Of a DNA stretch of 64,000 nt, positions 47,858-58,822 are shown piece after piece (position 1 is the stretch's first letter; each line of letters begins with the position of its first letter). Source of the DNA: Sciurus carolinensis (lineage: Eukaryota > Chordata > Mammalia > Rodentia > Sciuridae); assembly GCF_902686445.1 (NCBI RefSeq), contig NC_062219.1, forward strand, positions 49,441,056 to 49,505,055, written 5' to 3'. A program made the position numbers and the translations under genes. Under the pieces are notes generated by a model. It did not search any database and had not been told where the DNA came from. It worked only from the letters and a program-made list of their open reading frames with translations.

Positions 47858-47898
<41 letters not shown>
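47625..47898 (+). mobile_element. composite 7SL/ID SINE with CA/CG tail
   Basis: Both units are present, with an (AAAT)n linker at about 47749-47772. The ID end ('cttcaatccctggta') runs into 'tggacacgcgcgtgcgcgcg' and then (CA)n up to 47898. Target-site duplication atgcctaacaca (47611-47622) and atgcctagcaca (47899-47910), 11 of 12. Confidence 0.9.
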
Positions 47899-47901
<3 letters not shown>

Positions 47902-47910
47902 CCTAGCACA

Positions 47911-48634
47911 GAGGTTCAGGAAGCAGTTGATAATTGCTGCCACCACCATCATCCTTAACATCACCATAGCACCATTATACATGATTAAACATAATAGGGT
48001 GCATGATGCTCAACATAAGTGTATTTGAATCGGTCTCCATTGTAAGTTACAGGTTCTCTGGATCTCTTACTATTGATGGAACTGGATGAAGAAAAATGTT
48101 TGTTTCAAGACTTAGGTTGGATTAAAGTGTTACTGGCTTTAAAGGCCTGTGGCAAGCACAGAAATAGAGATTCATAGTTTCTTGCAAGGCCCAGCTACAC
48201 ATGTTCACACTATTCTTTGAAATGTGTATCCTCATCTACAGTATATGGGAAGAACAAGTTTTTGCTAAAAGCATTGGAAAATTTTATTTCTCTTTAGATC
48301 CAACATGAGTTAAATGTTTTATGATACACATAATTTGTTTAATCTCATATTTTATACCTTATAGAATTTATTGTATAAAGGGGAAAGCTATCTACCAACT
48401 GCAGCAAAACTTGGGTAACTTGACTAAAAAGGTTAAGTTTAATTTTATTAACTGTTTTTAGACTTATTTTAATTTTGGTAACTAGTCAGCTATTCCTATT
48501 TTATGCTTATAAGGCTTAGAAACTCAAGTCCTTCCATGTTTTTTTCCTAATATATACCTATTCATCTCTTCATCTTGTAAAACTAACAAATGATACTAGC
48601 TAACATTTATTTTTTTTCTATACACAATGCAGTA
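47911..48634. other. unassigned DNA
   Basis: No gene or named repeat. Confidence 0.4.
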
Positions 48635-48790
48635 TAGTTCTTAATGTATTTTACTCTCATGAAGCATTGGGTGGAACGTGTCATTAGTATTTGCATTTCA
48701 TAGATAGGGAAATGAGGCCCAGAAAGGTCTCATAGCTACTGGGGTGGAACCTTGACTCAAACCCACACCACCTAACTCCAGCTCCCACAG
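48635..48790 (-). mobile_element. MIR fragment
   Basis: Antisense MIR order: 'atttcatagatagggaaatg', 'aggcccagaaaggtctcata', 'ttgactcaaacccacaccac'. Confidence 0.7.
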
Positions 48791-49968
48791 GTAAGCCCCA
48801 CATTACCAGACCTCTCTGCTGCCATTATCTCCCACTTACTAGCCCTAGATTCCCAGACCTTGAAATCCATGTCCTGCTATTTTCTGGTGTTTTCCCTGCA
48901 GCAAAAGGATTAATTTAATTTAAATAAAAGTTAATTTCTTGGTTTTGTCATATCATACTATTTTCATATATATATATTAAATGACCACTAAAGCAATGAA
49001 TTACTCCATATTAACTTCAGCAAACTGTTGGACCTATTTTTAAGAAAACTGCCATAGGTCTACCACAATACTGCTGAAAAGCTGAATCTGCACTATGTGT
49101 GCCCTGGTGGGAATTGACGTTGCCTAAGAATGGGATTTCCTCATCTGGTGAGCCAGCTGCCTGTGACCTGAAGTTCCTAATTGCCTTAATTTTCTGAGCT
49201 GAATGGAACATTATGGAACCTGAGACCACTGGGAAGGAGTTCTTTTCTCCCAAGGATAGAAGGTAGAGAAATGCCCAAACTCTCTATTAGGTAGCTCCAG
49301 GGATCCTGTGGATCTGAAAGGTTCTTTCCTCCTGAGAATGCCCAGGAAAAGCCTGAAGATTTTTCTGTTAACCACCTGACTGCTTCTCAAAATAGGGATT
49401 GTGTTCTTATTACCCTTATGTCCATGCTGCTTGGCTCATGGTATGAAGGGACAGACACAGAGCTTCTTCCTGGAAGTATCTCAGAACCTGGAAGCAGAGA
49501 GCTAAGGCATCCAAAGGGACCTGGGTGCAGTGGCAGAGAGCAAGACAGGTACAAGGGCTCAGGAGAGATTGATGGGCCATGGATGGATGGATTGCTGATA
49601 GGAAGGCTTCTTTACATTCAGTATGAATATGTTTCTGTTTCCAAATCTAGACTAGATGTATCATCCCCACTTAGCCCTGAGATGTGGCTCTTTAAGCAAT
49701 ATTTTTCCAACTGTCCTGAAAACTGTGTGTGGCAACTATAAAACCTTTCTAAGTATATAATTGTTATTTCCTAATTTTCTATGAATGAAATTAATTACTT
49801 TTCTTAATCAGATGTTTGTCTAATCACATACCCTATATACTCTGAAATGGATGACCAGGTAGTCAAGGGTTACTAGGGCAGCTTTCAGTTTTGGAGTTTT
49901 AGAATACCTTTAAATAATGGACTCCTAACTCTGTACTACCAACCACAAAGAGCTTGAGGGATTTGGGG
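48791..49968. other. unassigned DNA
   Basis: A short (TA)n lies near 48967. The frame at 49418-49741 (107 codons) has no recognised domain and I do not call it a gene. Confidence 0.4.
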
Positions 49969-50176
49969 TTGTTTGTTTGTTAGTTTTTTGTACTGGGGAT
50001 TGAACCTAGCCTAGGAGCACTTTTCTTTCTATATTGTGCATCCTCAGTCTTTGTGGCGATGTTATTTTTTGAGACAGGGTCTCGATAAATTGCTGAGGCT
50101 GACCTTGAACTTGCATTCCTCCTGCCTCAGCCTCCTGAGTCTCTGGGATTACAGGCATGTGACACTGCACCTGGGA
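49969..50176 (-). mobile_element. composite 7SL/ID SINE, antisense
   Basis: A GTTT-rich antisense tail precedes the complement of the ID unit ('gtactggggattgaacctag') and of the 7SL unit ('gaccttgaacttgcattcct', 'tctctgggattacaggcatg'). Confidence 0.88.
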
Positions 50177-50359
50177 GGACTTGAGAATTGTATACATCTT
50201 TCCATTTTTAGTGTTACTTCTTTTCAAGTACTTTGTTATATTTATCTTCTTTGTTTCCAGTATCACCTGCCAAGATACTAAAGAAAAGAAGGAAACCAAG
50301 GAGAAACTTAGTTACAAAGTGAAAAATGTTAGTGGGAGCACAGTGGGTACCTTAAAATT

Positions 50360-51020
50360 TTTTTTTGTATCTCTGCCTCTTCCCACCTCTGGTCTGTCCC
50401 CAAGACATGACAATCCTGCCTCCTCAGCTCTCTCACCAGCCTCAGTGCTACTGCTTTAGTTCAGGTCATTGGAGCCTCTCACCTGAATGACTCACCTGAA
50501 TGACGATATTCTCTTTATTGACCTTGGGCTTCCATCCTCTTCAGTGCTTCTGAAAGGTTTTCTGACTACAAAGCTAATCATGCAGTTCCCCAGCTTAATA
50601 TCCTGCAACATCCCTTACTTACAGGGTCAAGTTTAAATGAACTTAGTCAATGGCCTGTCCCAGGACTCCTCTCCTGTCCCTCTTCTAGGAGGTCCCTGCA
50701 ATTGGGTGATTCCAAATGTAGAATGGACCTCACTTCTTCACACGTCCATGCCTTTGATGTGCTGGCCCCTCTGCCTACATATTCTCTCCTGGTCTAACTT
50801 ATTTTCTTACCCTGTTACTTCTGTGCAGCCCACCCACTCACACCCAAGTCAGAATGGTCTAGCTTTCTGTTCCTCCACAATAGTATAGATCAGACCCCAT
50901 TGAGTTATTGTCATTCTCTCCCACCCATATATACCCATTCTCTCCTGCCTCCTCCAGTACTCATGTCTTCACTGTCTACTACAATGTCTGGAGCATAAGA
51001 AGGACTTACTACATTTTTAT
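50360..51020 (+). mobile_element. L2 fragment, extended
   Basis: L2-like text runs through 'ctaatcatgcagttccccag', 'cagggtcaagtttaaatgaa', 'cctttgatgtgctggcccct' and 'cactgtctactacaatgtct'. A 13-bp tandem duplication (tcacctgaatgac twice) lies at about 50479-50504. Confidence 0.6.
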
Positions 51021-51084
51021 TGGAGAACCAATCATTTTCTCTCTCCTTCTGCCTGAGATACATTGTTATGCTTTCCTCTCTATT

Positions 51085-51300
51085 GCTAATTGATTTCAGT
51101 AGTCATTTACTTAGCAACTACTCTATGCCTGGTAGGATTGAGGTGACTGAAGATGTAATGGCTTAGTCTTTGCTCTCACGGAGTTTGTAAGCATAAGAAC
51201 AAATCCAATTGGCAAAGAAACAAATGGGCTTCCATTTGCTAGATGGTGGGGAGAAGATACAGGGAAGACAGTGTGAAAGAGGGTTCAATTCTGCCTGAGA
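51085..51300 (+). mobile_element. old mammalian interspersed repeat fragment
   Basis: Similar to the element at 15763: 'gcaactactctatgcctggt', 'ctttgctctcacggagtttg', then an 'agaagatacagggaagac' block. Diverged. Confidence 0.45.
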
Positions 51301-51406
51301 GAGCAGAGAAAATTCCACCCCTTCTTCTTGTACCTTATTAGTACTCTCTTCACTCTTCTCTAGTGTCTCCTGTATCTAGAACAATCATCCATCAAGATTA
51401 TTAATA

Positions 51407-51486
51407 TTTTTGGAGTGGAACTACAGATTTAACCCAGGGCCCTGTGCATGCTAGGCAAGTTCTCTACCTCTAAACTATCCCCGTCA
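51407..51486 (-). mobile_element. stand-alone ID SINE, antisense
   Basis: Complement of the ID element: 'atttaacccagggccctgtg', 'catgctaggcaagttctcta', 'cctctaaactatcccc'. Eroded relative to the copy at 8857. Confidence 0.75.
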
Positions 51487-51504
51487 CTAAGACTATTAAT
51501 TTTT

Positions 51505-51700
51505 TTTTAACTTTTTGCCATACTGGTGCCTGAACACAGGGGTGCTCTACCACTGAGCTATATCCTTGATCCTTTTTATTTATTTGTTTGTTCATTTGAG
51601 ACAGGGTACCACTAAGTTGCTAAAGCTGGCCTCCAACTTGCAATCCTCCTGCCTCAACCTCCGAGTTTCTGGGATTACAGGTGTGTGCCACTGAGCCTAG
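51505..51700 (-). mobile_element. composite 7SL/ID SINE, antisense, with perfect duplication
   Basis: Complement of the ID unit ('gctctaccactgagctatat') and of the 7SL unit ('ctccaacttgcaatcctcct', 'gggattacaggtgtgtgcca'). The 18-bp target-site duplication ctaagactattaattttt is perfect: 51487-51504 and 51701-51718. Confidence 0.95.
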
Positions 51701-51718
51701 CTAAGACTATTAATTTTT

Positions 51719-52315
51719 AAGAATAGACTTAGGTCTCCATTTTCCTAATATTTATCTGTAGAGAATTAAACAGTTTTTATTTTTATTTTCTTCCTGCAAG
51801 ATTAAGAAAGTTTCTGAAGGTTCCAGAATAGTCTGTAAGATTGCTTTTTAGTTTTTTTTCTATTCAAATTCTTTTAAGTATACTTAATAATCATATTATG
51901 TAATTAAGTTTATTTCTCTTCATTAAGCAAGGAATTTATATTTAACCAGTTATTAGTATCTACTTAATGTCACATAAAATCTAATTTCTTTTAAAGATTT
52001 GAGATAAGTATGAAACTAAATTTTTTTACCATGACCAAAGTACCAAGACTAACTAATAGCATATGATAATCAAATTACAGTTATTGACCTAGTACTCAAG
52101 AATATAAATTGCCTGTTGATTAATATATGATTAGTATATTTAATAGCAAACATGTGGAAGCAATTCTTTTTAGAGGTGTGTGTGTGTCATTCTTTGGTAA
52201 GTAACCATACGTGCAGTTAAAATAAATTACCTTCAAAGATATAATGTTCAGAAATATGTAAAATATAATGCATTGTTCTATAAACTCATTGATACATTTA
52301 ATATAGTATATAACT
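51719..52315. other. unassigned AT-rich DNA
   Basis: A short (GT)n lies near 52177-52189. Nothing else recognised. Confidence 0.4.
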
Positions 52316-52316
52316 A

Positions 52317-52632
52317 CAGGTTGAGCATCCCTAATCTGAAAAAACAGCATCCAAAATGCTTCATAATCTGATAGCTTCGAAGCACTGACGTGATACTACA
52401 AGTGGAAAGTTCCACACTTGAGGTCATGTGACAGGTTACAGTCAAAATGCATCACACCAAAATATTGCATGAAATTAACTTCAGGCAATCTGTATAAGGT
52501 GTATGTGCAACATAAATGAATTTCATGGTTATATTTGGGACCCATCCATAAAATACCTCATTATAAATGTGCAAATATTCCAAAATGAGAAAAAATATTC
52601 CCAAATTCAAATAAGGAACACTCAACTTGCAT
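52317..52632. mobile_element. Tigger-like (pogo/Tc1-mariner) non-autonomous DNA transposon
   Basis: The left end 'caggttgagcatccctaat' is inverted at the right end ('ggaacactcaacttg' near 52615-52630). The interior has 'caaatattccaaaatgagaa' and 'tgggacccatccataaaata', typical of this ancient group. Exact family not certain. Confidence 0.75.
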
Positions 52633-53137
52633 AACCATTTAAGGTGACTGTATTTATTATTGTATATCATTTCTAAAGTTAAAAACAGAACAATGATAAA
52701 ATATCACACTATTATATTCTTCACTCCCTTTTAAATACATAAAAACATTAACTAACTTTCCCTAGTTATGTAGACATTATAGTCTCATTTTATATTTTAA
52801 ATCTGAGAGAAAATCTGAGAGAAAACTATGCGCAAGAAGAAAGAAGAACCAAGCTAGACCTTTCTGTTTTTGTAAGTTTACATTCAAATTCTTATGCTTT
52901 TGTGAGGATTTAACTTTATTATTTTTTAAAGTGCCTTAACTAAGGGATATATCATATATTTCCCCCCTCTTGCTTTAATAGCTTTGTGATTGATTAACAA
53001 GTCATTATATTGCCTTGGGAAAGGGTCCAGTTTTATTCTCTTGCAACCATGAAATGATGTGTGATTTAATTTCTTCCTAATAATAATCAGTCATTCTTGG
53101 TCTACAGGTGGTTCTTTATATACATTAAAATTTACAT
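52633..53137. other. unassigned AT-rich DNA
   Basis: A 13-bp near-tandem duplication (aatctgagagaaa) lies near 52800-52826. Otherwise nothing recognised. Confidence 0.4.
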
Positions 53138-53357
53138 GCTGGGTGTGGTGGCACATGCCTGTAATCCCAGTGGTTCAGGAGGCTGAGGCAGGAGGATCAT
53201 GAGTTCAAAGCCAGCCTCAGCAACTTAGCAAGGCCCTAAGCAACTCAGTGAGACTGTGTCTCTAAATAAAATACAAAAAGAGGGACTGGGGATGTGGCTC
53301 AATGGTTGAGTGCTCCTGGGTTCAATCCCCAGTACCAAAAAAAAAAAAAAAAAAAAA
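53138..53357 (+). mobile_element. full-length composite 7SL/ID SINE, youngest-looking copy
   Basis: It is complete: 7SL unit from 'gctgggtgtggtggcacatg', linker, ID unit ('gggactggggatgtggctca', 'gggttcaatccccagtacc') and an unbroken 21-A tail at 53337-53357. It fits the family consensus best of all copies in the window. No clear target duplication. Confidence 0.95.
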
Positions 53358-55559
53358 GATTTTTCTAAAATATTGAAATGCTATAAAGCTAAATGTAAGA
53401 CTTGTATGTGTTTAAATAGGGGACCATCTGAACTGGGAGACTTTTGAAAGTAAAAGGGGTACATTAATAATCATGCTGAGAAAAAAATGTTATAAAGTCC
53501 CTAAATATGGTTTGTGTGTTGTTGCCTCTGCGTGCCAGTCATCTACTGCCTGGGGAGACCAGCCATAGGAGTTTGGGTCCATCTTCACTTACCAACTCCG
53601 GGCTGAGCAACTGTTCTTGGAGCTACGCATGGTACTGCCTCTGTGCCAGGACTCTCTAGATGTCTCACATAAGCTTAAAAGGAAGACCTTATGTTTTTAT
53701 TATTGATCCAGAAAAGAATCAAAGTGTGGTCTTGGCTCCTCTCATTAAATAAAAGAGAGCTGAAGGTAGGAAGGGGTATAATGCAAAAAAGGAAAATAGG
53801 GATCTTTGTGAGTATGGAGCACTTGGGACCCATGTTTCCTCTTGTGAGGTAATGGAATCCATGTTCTTGTCATCACCAGAGCAGAGATTCCTACTTTGGC
53901 CCTGCTGCCTAAACTCTCACCAACAAGTGTCACCCACTTGTTTCATTTTCCTGGGGTGGGCAGTGTGACAGTGATTCAGTATGAAGACAGCAGCTGAAAA
54001 TTCTTGCTCATGTATTCAGCAACTGTTCATGGAGTACCTACTGTACTCCGGAACATGATCGTTGGCAATCAGCATGGGTGGGACCATTTGAGGATGTGAT
54101 AGAGGAGAATGGAAACCCATAAAAGTCCACAGCTTTCAGAGGTCTCATCTACCATCCACATTTATCCTTCTGGTTATTCTCTCTGAACAAACCTGACTTT
54201 CAAAGGACATTAGTGACTCTTCAGTTTCTCCTACTGAGATCCCTGATACTTAGAATTTGTGATTTTTTTTTTTTTTTTTTAGAACTATCTGGAATGATGC
54301 AAATTATCTCGGTAGGAAAAGTGAGAATTTATGGTATGGAAAAAGGAGGAATTTATGCCACTCCCATTAGAGTAGGCATCCTACTCCAGATAGTGTCTTC
54401 TGCCTAATATATTTTTAATATGCATTGAGGTAACCCTACTTTTTAAAGTTATTTTCCACCTGGGAAATTTTTTTTTTTTTCTCTAGGGACACAAAAAAAT
54501 TCTATTGAAGTAATGTGCTGTATTCAGAAAAGTAGCTGCCAAATTCATGGGGACCTATAACAAGATAATTAATTAACTAGTAACACAAGGCTTTAGTGGA
54601 GTGTTGGATATAAAGCAGATGGTGGGAGAAGAAGGATGAGGCAGTCAGGATGCTCTGAGGGCTGTGATAAGTCTTGTGGCCTCAGTGGGGCGAAGCCACT
54701 AGTATGCCAAACCTCCCTCAGACTCTACTTCCTGCTGCACTTATTTTTCTTGCTTGGTGCATCCACCAGCCCATCAGTTCCCTCCTGGGGACTACAGCTT
54801 CCCTTTGCCACTGCCACCATTCATTTCATATGTCAGGGGAAGAGAGGAGGAGGAGGAAAGGACAAAAGGTCTGCCCCGCTTTGACCCCAGACACGATGCC
54901 GGCATCTGTGCAGCCCCAGGACAGACCCCATGGAGCAAATTAGGCTGCCATTACCCTTGCCCTGACATTGCTCTTAGTCACAGATGTACAGCGATGACAG
55001 AGTTTTAGGTTCATTTCAGAGTCAGTTAAGAAAATTAAATGTTACAAGCAAACATGGATTTTTATTTCATTTTCAGATTTCAAAGTCCTAAACTGAAGTC
55101 TGAACATTTTCCTAGAGAAATCCTGGTTGAATAGCAGTGAAAAAGCAGAATGAGTCTCCTCCATATCTAATCAAGTTGGCCAGCACTTAGAAGTTGCATT
55201 TCTATTCAACCAAAATATGTGATGGTAGCGATCACAGTGACTTCACCTTGGATACTTTTCTTATAGGCTCACCAACCTTTACCAACTATTCCCACCAGGA
55301 TGCATTCCTAACTGTGAAAGTCATAATACTTGTAGATAATGTAAAGAGGGGTGATGTTTAGATTTCAGATATAAAATAACTAACTGCAAACTTTATCACT
55401 CATGCACTGAAGAAATAGAGAATAATCTAGTTAAGATATCATCATAATAAAAGTTAACCATTCAGCATTAAAAAAAGTGAGTTTCTGATCTAAGGAAGTA
55501 TGCAGTCACCTTGCCTATCCCACCCTCTCTGTATCAGGCCCATCTTTTATCATTTAAAG
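53358..55559. other. presumed intronic DNA, unassigned
   Basis: T-runs lie at 54265-54281 and 54469-54480. Overlapping frames at 54636-55008 have no recognisable domains. A short old-repeat-like piece lies near 54010-54050. Confidence 0.4.
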
Positions 55560-55720
55560 CAGAGTTCCCTAAAATAGATTGCACTGACAAGTAGTAATTA
55601 CTGACAGCTGCATTTAATTAGCAAAGCAGATTCCTGCTCATGACAATAAAGTATTATTACATGTTTAGCATTAGCACTGGCAGTGAGAGGTGACTTTGCT
55701 AACATAAAACTAGAAGACCT
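55560..55720. promoter_or_regulatory. candidate enhancer-like non-coding element
   Basis: It combines homeodomain cores ('agtaattact', 'tttaattagc'), an E-box in 'acagctgcat', and repeat-free balanced sequence. This kind of site clustering is common in developmental enhancers. It is only suggestive without cross-species comparison. Confidence 0.25.
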
Positions 55721-57639
55721 GTTTTCTTTATTTAAACATACACGCACACACAGTTTGGCTGGAATTGAGCTTGTGCTACGTGGGAGTGTCTATGGTGTTA
55801 CAAAAAGAAAGAAAAACAGTAGCTGTAAAGTGTTTTTCTTTTCCTTTTTCTTTTTTTAGGAAAACAGGCAGATTGTACAAGAATAAGAAGTAACCCAGTA
55901 CCAACCATTGGCTCCTATTCTGGATTGTGTGTCAGTGTTGTGTTTTTGAGACTGTGTGCTTGTCGAGGGTGGGATTGTGGAGGTATTTGGGTACCAGAGA
56001 CAGAAACACAACCCTATATATTAAGTAATTTCTGATTTTGTTAAAGACACTTTCTTCCTGTCTTCCTCTCACTGGTCCCAGCCCCTAAACATATATCCAG
56101 GTTATAAAATAGTTGAAAAGTGTATGTGATCAAATTTAGGATGTTATATACACTCTGAATTTTAAAATTGAGTACAATTTCCATTCATTCTTTCTTGAAG
56201 AAAGGAGGCTTGGTTTCTCTCTTACTGCCCATGTTATTTTTCTTCTACTGCTCTGTCTTGGTCTCTCATCTGGCAGATCTTACCAAGTATGAACCCATAG
56301 TGGTGGGATTCTGAGCAGCAAAATCTGTGTTCAATATTCTGAGCAACACCAGTTTAACAACATCATTAATTTATAGGTCATCGGTCCTATACATTTATAA
56401 GGTCCTTGTGACTTCCAGGAAAAATCGTGAAAAAGACTAAAACCAGTAATCCTTGACTTAAGTGACTTGCTGTTTTCATCATTTAAATATTTTATTCAAG
56501 ACATGAATAGGTCAGCTTATTGTGACATTATTGGTAGAAACAATACTATAACTTATTTTCTCACACTCATAAAACCCAATTTCCCAAATATTTACTGGGG
56601 CTTCAAAATCTGAAGAAAGAAGTGTGATGTTGCTTGTCTGTAGCTTGATTTTTCTGGGCTAGCATAATGTGTTTTTACTATGTCGTTCTAACTTATCTGG
56701 ACGACATTTATTTCCCAAGTTGTAAAAATAGGCTCAGTATAATATACTGCCATCTTGTCAATTGCTATTATAAATGCTATATTCATAAAAATCAACTTAT
56801 GTATCCATGGCAATGAGAGATGAGATGAATATGCATTAAGATCTCCTAAATTGATCCTTAAACTAGTCTCCATCATCAAACTGTTTTGCAGTTCTCCTTT
56901 TGTCTTGTCTTCGTCTCTCCCACCCACCCTCTAGTGGACAGAAGCTGAAGAAGAGCAGGATGCCCAAAGAGGGCTGCAGGGACATAACAGTGGAGATGCC
57001 ACAAAGGGTGTGGCCAACCCACTAGTTGGATTCTTATCTACGAGTATACTATGACCCAGACTGGGCACTACATAGGTTTATGTAAACTGGAAAATGTGTC
57101 ATCTTTTGTCATTCCAACAAAGATGTTTAAAGGGAAAAAAAATTTAGGAGCATATTGATATTCTAGATTTTGCTAAAAGTAAATTCTAAGAAACTGCAGC
57201 TGTGTGGATATTAAGTACAACTATCTAAATGGACATCCCGTGAAGACCATTTCAGAGTTATTTTGAATATCAAGCCACAACCCTTGACTATCATCCTAGA
57301 TTTAAAGCCCTATGAGTCTTGTAATATTTTGATGTTTAAATCCTATTAAGAGTAGAGGTTTATTTTTATTTTGTGCTTTGGAAACCAAGCAAAATCAGAA
57401 GATTCTTCACTGAAAATTTTGTAGGATTAAAGGGCATTGACTAAAAAGAAGTATTGTGATCATTGAAATTGGGTAAGTTTGACAACTCAATGTTTCAACT
57501 ATAAAATTTTCCAAAATTAGATCTATAAAATTGGAAACTACTACGCAACTGCTCTAGTCTCTGTGCTAGTTCATAAATTAGCACAGAGAATAGAGGCTCA
57601 AACGTTCTCTTTTAAGAATGCTTTTGACTTTCAGTATGG
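55721..57639. other. presumed intronic DNA, unassigned
   Basis: A strong polypyrimidine tract and AG lie at 55835-55859 (see rejected items). No gene or confident repeat. Confidence 0.4.
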
Positions 57640-58020
57640 TCAGAATTTCACATTTAGTCATTAGGCAAATCCTTATTCATGACCTACTGTAGGCAACAGA
57701 GGTGAAAAAAACAATATATCGACTTCGAGGAATCAGGTGAGAAAGCAGTTCATTAAATCACAGGTAAATTAGTTTATTGTCATTTCTCCCTTTTTGCCCA
57801 CTGGAAGGTAAACTCCGCCAAGCACAAGAATCCTTATTCTCCAGTGTAGCCAAAGCATGCTCAAATGTTACCTGGCGTGGGTACTAAATAAGTACCTTTC
57901 CAATGCAATCATATGAGGTAACATAAGAGAAGAGTAAGGGACAGAGAAGAGGCTGTGAGGGAAAGGGAGTCAGGAAGTACTTTCTGGAGGAGGTAAACCT
58001 TGAGCTGAGCTTGGGTAGAA
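57640..58020 (+). mobile_element. old interspersed repeat broken by an L2 piece
   Basis: Outer parts resemble the element at 15763 ('cttattcatgacctactgta' at the start; 'ctggaggaggtaaaccttga' near the end). The middle (about 57775-57900) is L2-like: 'cccactggaaggtaaactcc', 'gttacctggcgtgggtacta'. Confidence 0.45.
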
Positions 58021-58205
58021 ACTCTAAATAGAAAATAAATTTGAGGAAATCCTACTGAAGCCACATACACTGGCATAAAACCAAGTGGGGTTTTGTTGTT
58101 GTTGTTGTTCGTTTTTTATCTTGCAACCTGCATTATCAGTGATTTTAAGAAGTACTAGTTTGAAGTGGAAAACTAATAAACAAATATTTCAAGTTTTTCT
58201 ATTTT

Positions 58206-58280
58206 TTATTATTTATTTATTTGTTGGTACAGGGTATTGAACCCAGGGGTGCTTAACCATTGAGCCACAGTCCCAGTCCT
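58206..58280 (-). mobile_element. ID-unit fragment of a composite SINE, antisense
   Basis: 'ggtattgaacccaggggtgc' and 'ttaaccattgagccacagtc' are the complement of the ID unit, with an AT-rich antisense tail before it. The 7SL part is absent. Confidence 0.8.
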
Positions 58281-58282
58281 TT

Positions 58283-58822
58283 TTTTAAAATATTGTATCT
58301 ATTTTTAAAATTTTTCGGATTTTTTTGTACACAAATGGAGTACAACTTTTCATTTCTCTGGTTGTACATGATGTAGAGTCACACCATTCATGTATTTATA
58401 CATTACATAGGGTAATGATCTTTGTCTCATTCCACCATCTTTCCCTATCCCCTACCCCCTCATTTCCCTCTATACAATCCGAAGTTCCTCCATTCTTTCC
58501 TTACCCCCTTTCCCTCCCATTATGTATCAGCATCCACTTATCAGAGAAAGTGGCTTATCTCATTTAGCATGATATTCTCCAACTCCATCCATTTACCTGC
58601 AAATGCCATAATTTTATTCTTCTTATGGCTCAGTAATATTCCATTGTGTATATATACCACAGTTTCTTTATCCATTCATCTGTTGAAGGGCATCTACGGT
58701 TGGTTACACAATCTAGCTATTGTGAATTGAGCTGCTATAAACACTGATGTGGCTGCATCCCTGGAGTATGCTGCTTTTAAGTCCTTTGGGTGTAGACCAA
58801 GGAGTGAAATAGCTGTGTCAAA
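58283..58822 (-). mobile_element. L1 3' end, antisense, 5'-truncated
   Basis: It begins with T-rich sequence and the complement of the squirrel L1 3' UTR ('cacaaatggagtacaact'). The complement of the ORF2 end follows: 'gatattctccaactccatcc', 'gtgtatatataccaca', 'ttatccattcatctgttgaa'. It is homologous to 32690-33240 of the large L1. Confidence 0.9.

Noticed and set aside
55835..55900. Strong polypyrimidine tract and AG at 55859, as a possible exon 2 of the 42.3-kb gene
   Set aside because: Joining it to the ATG gives a frame that stops after nine codons, and I see no good splice donor before that stop. It could still be a cryptic acceptor.
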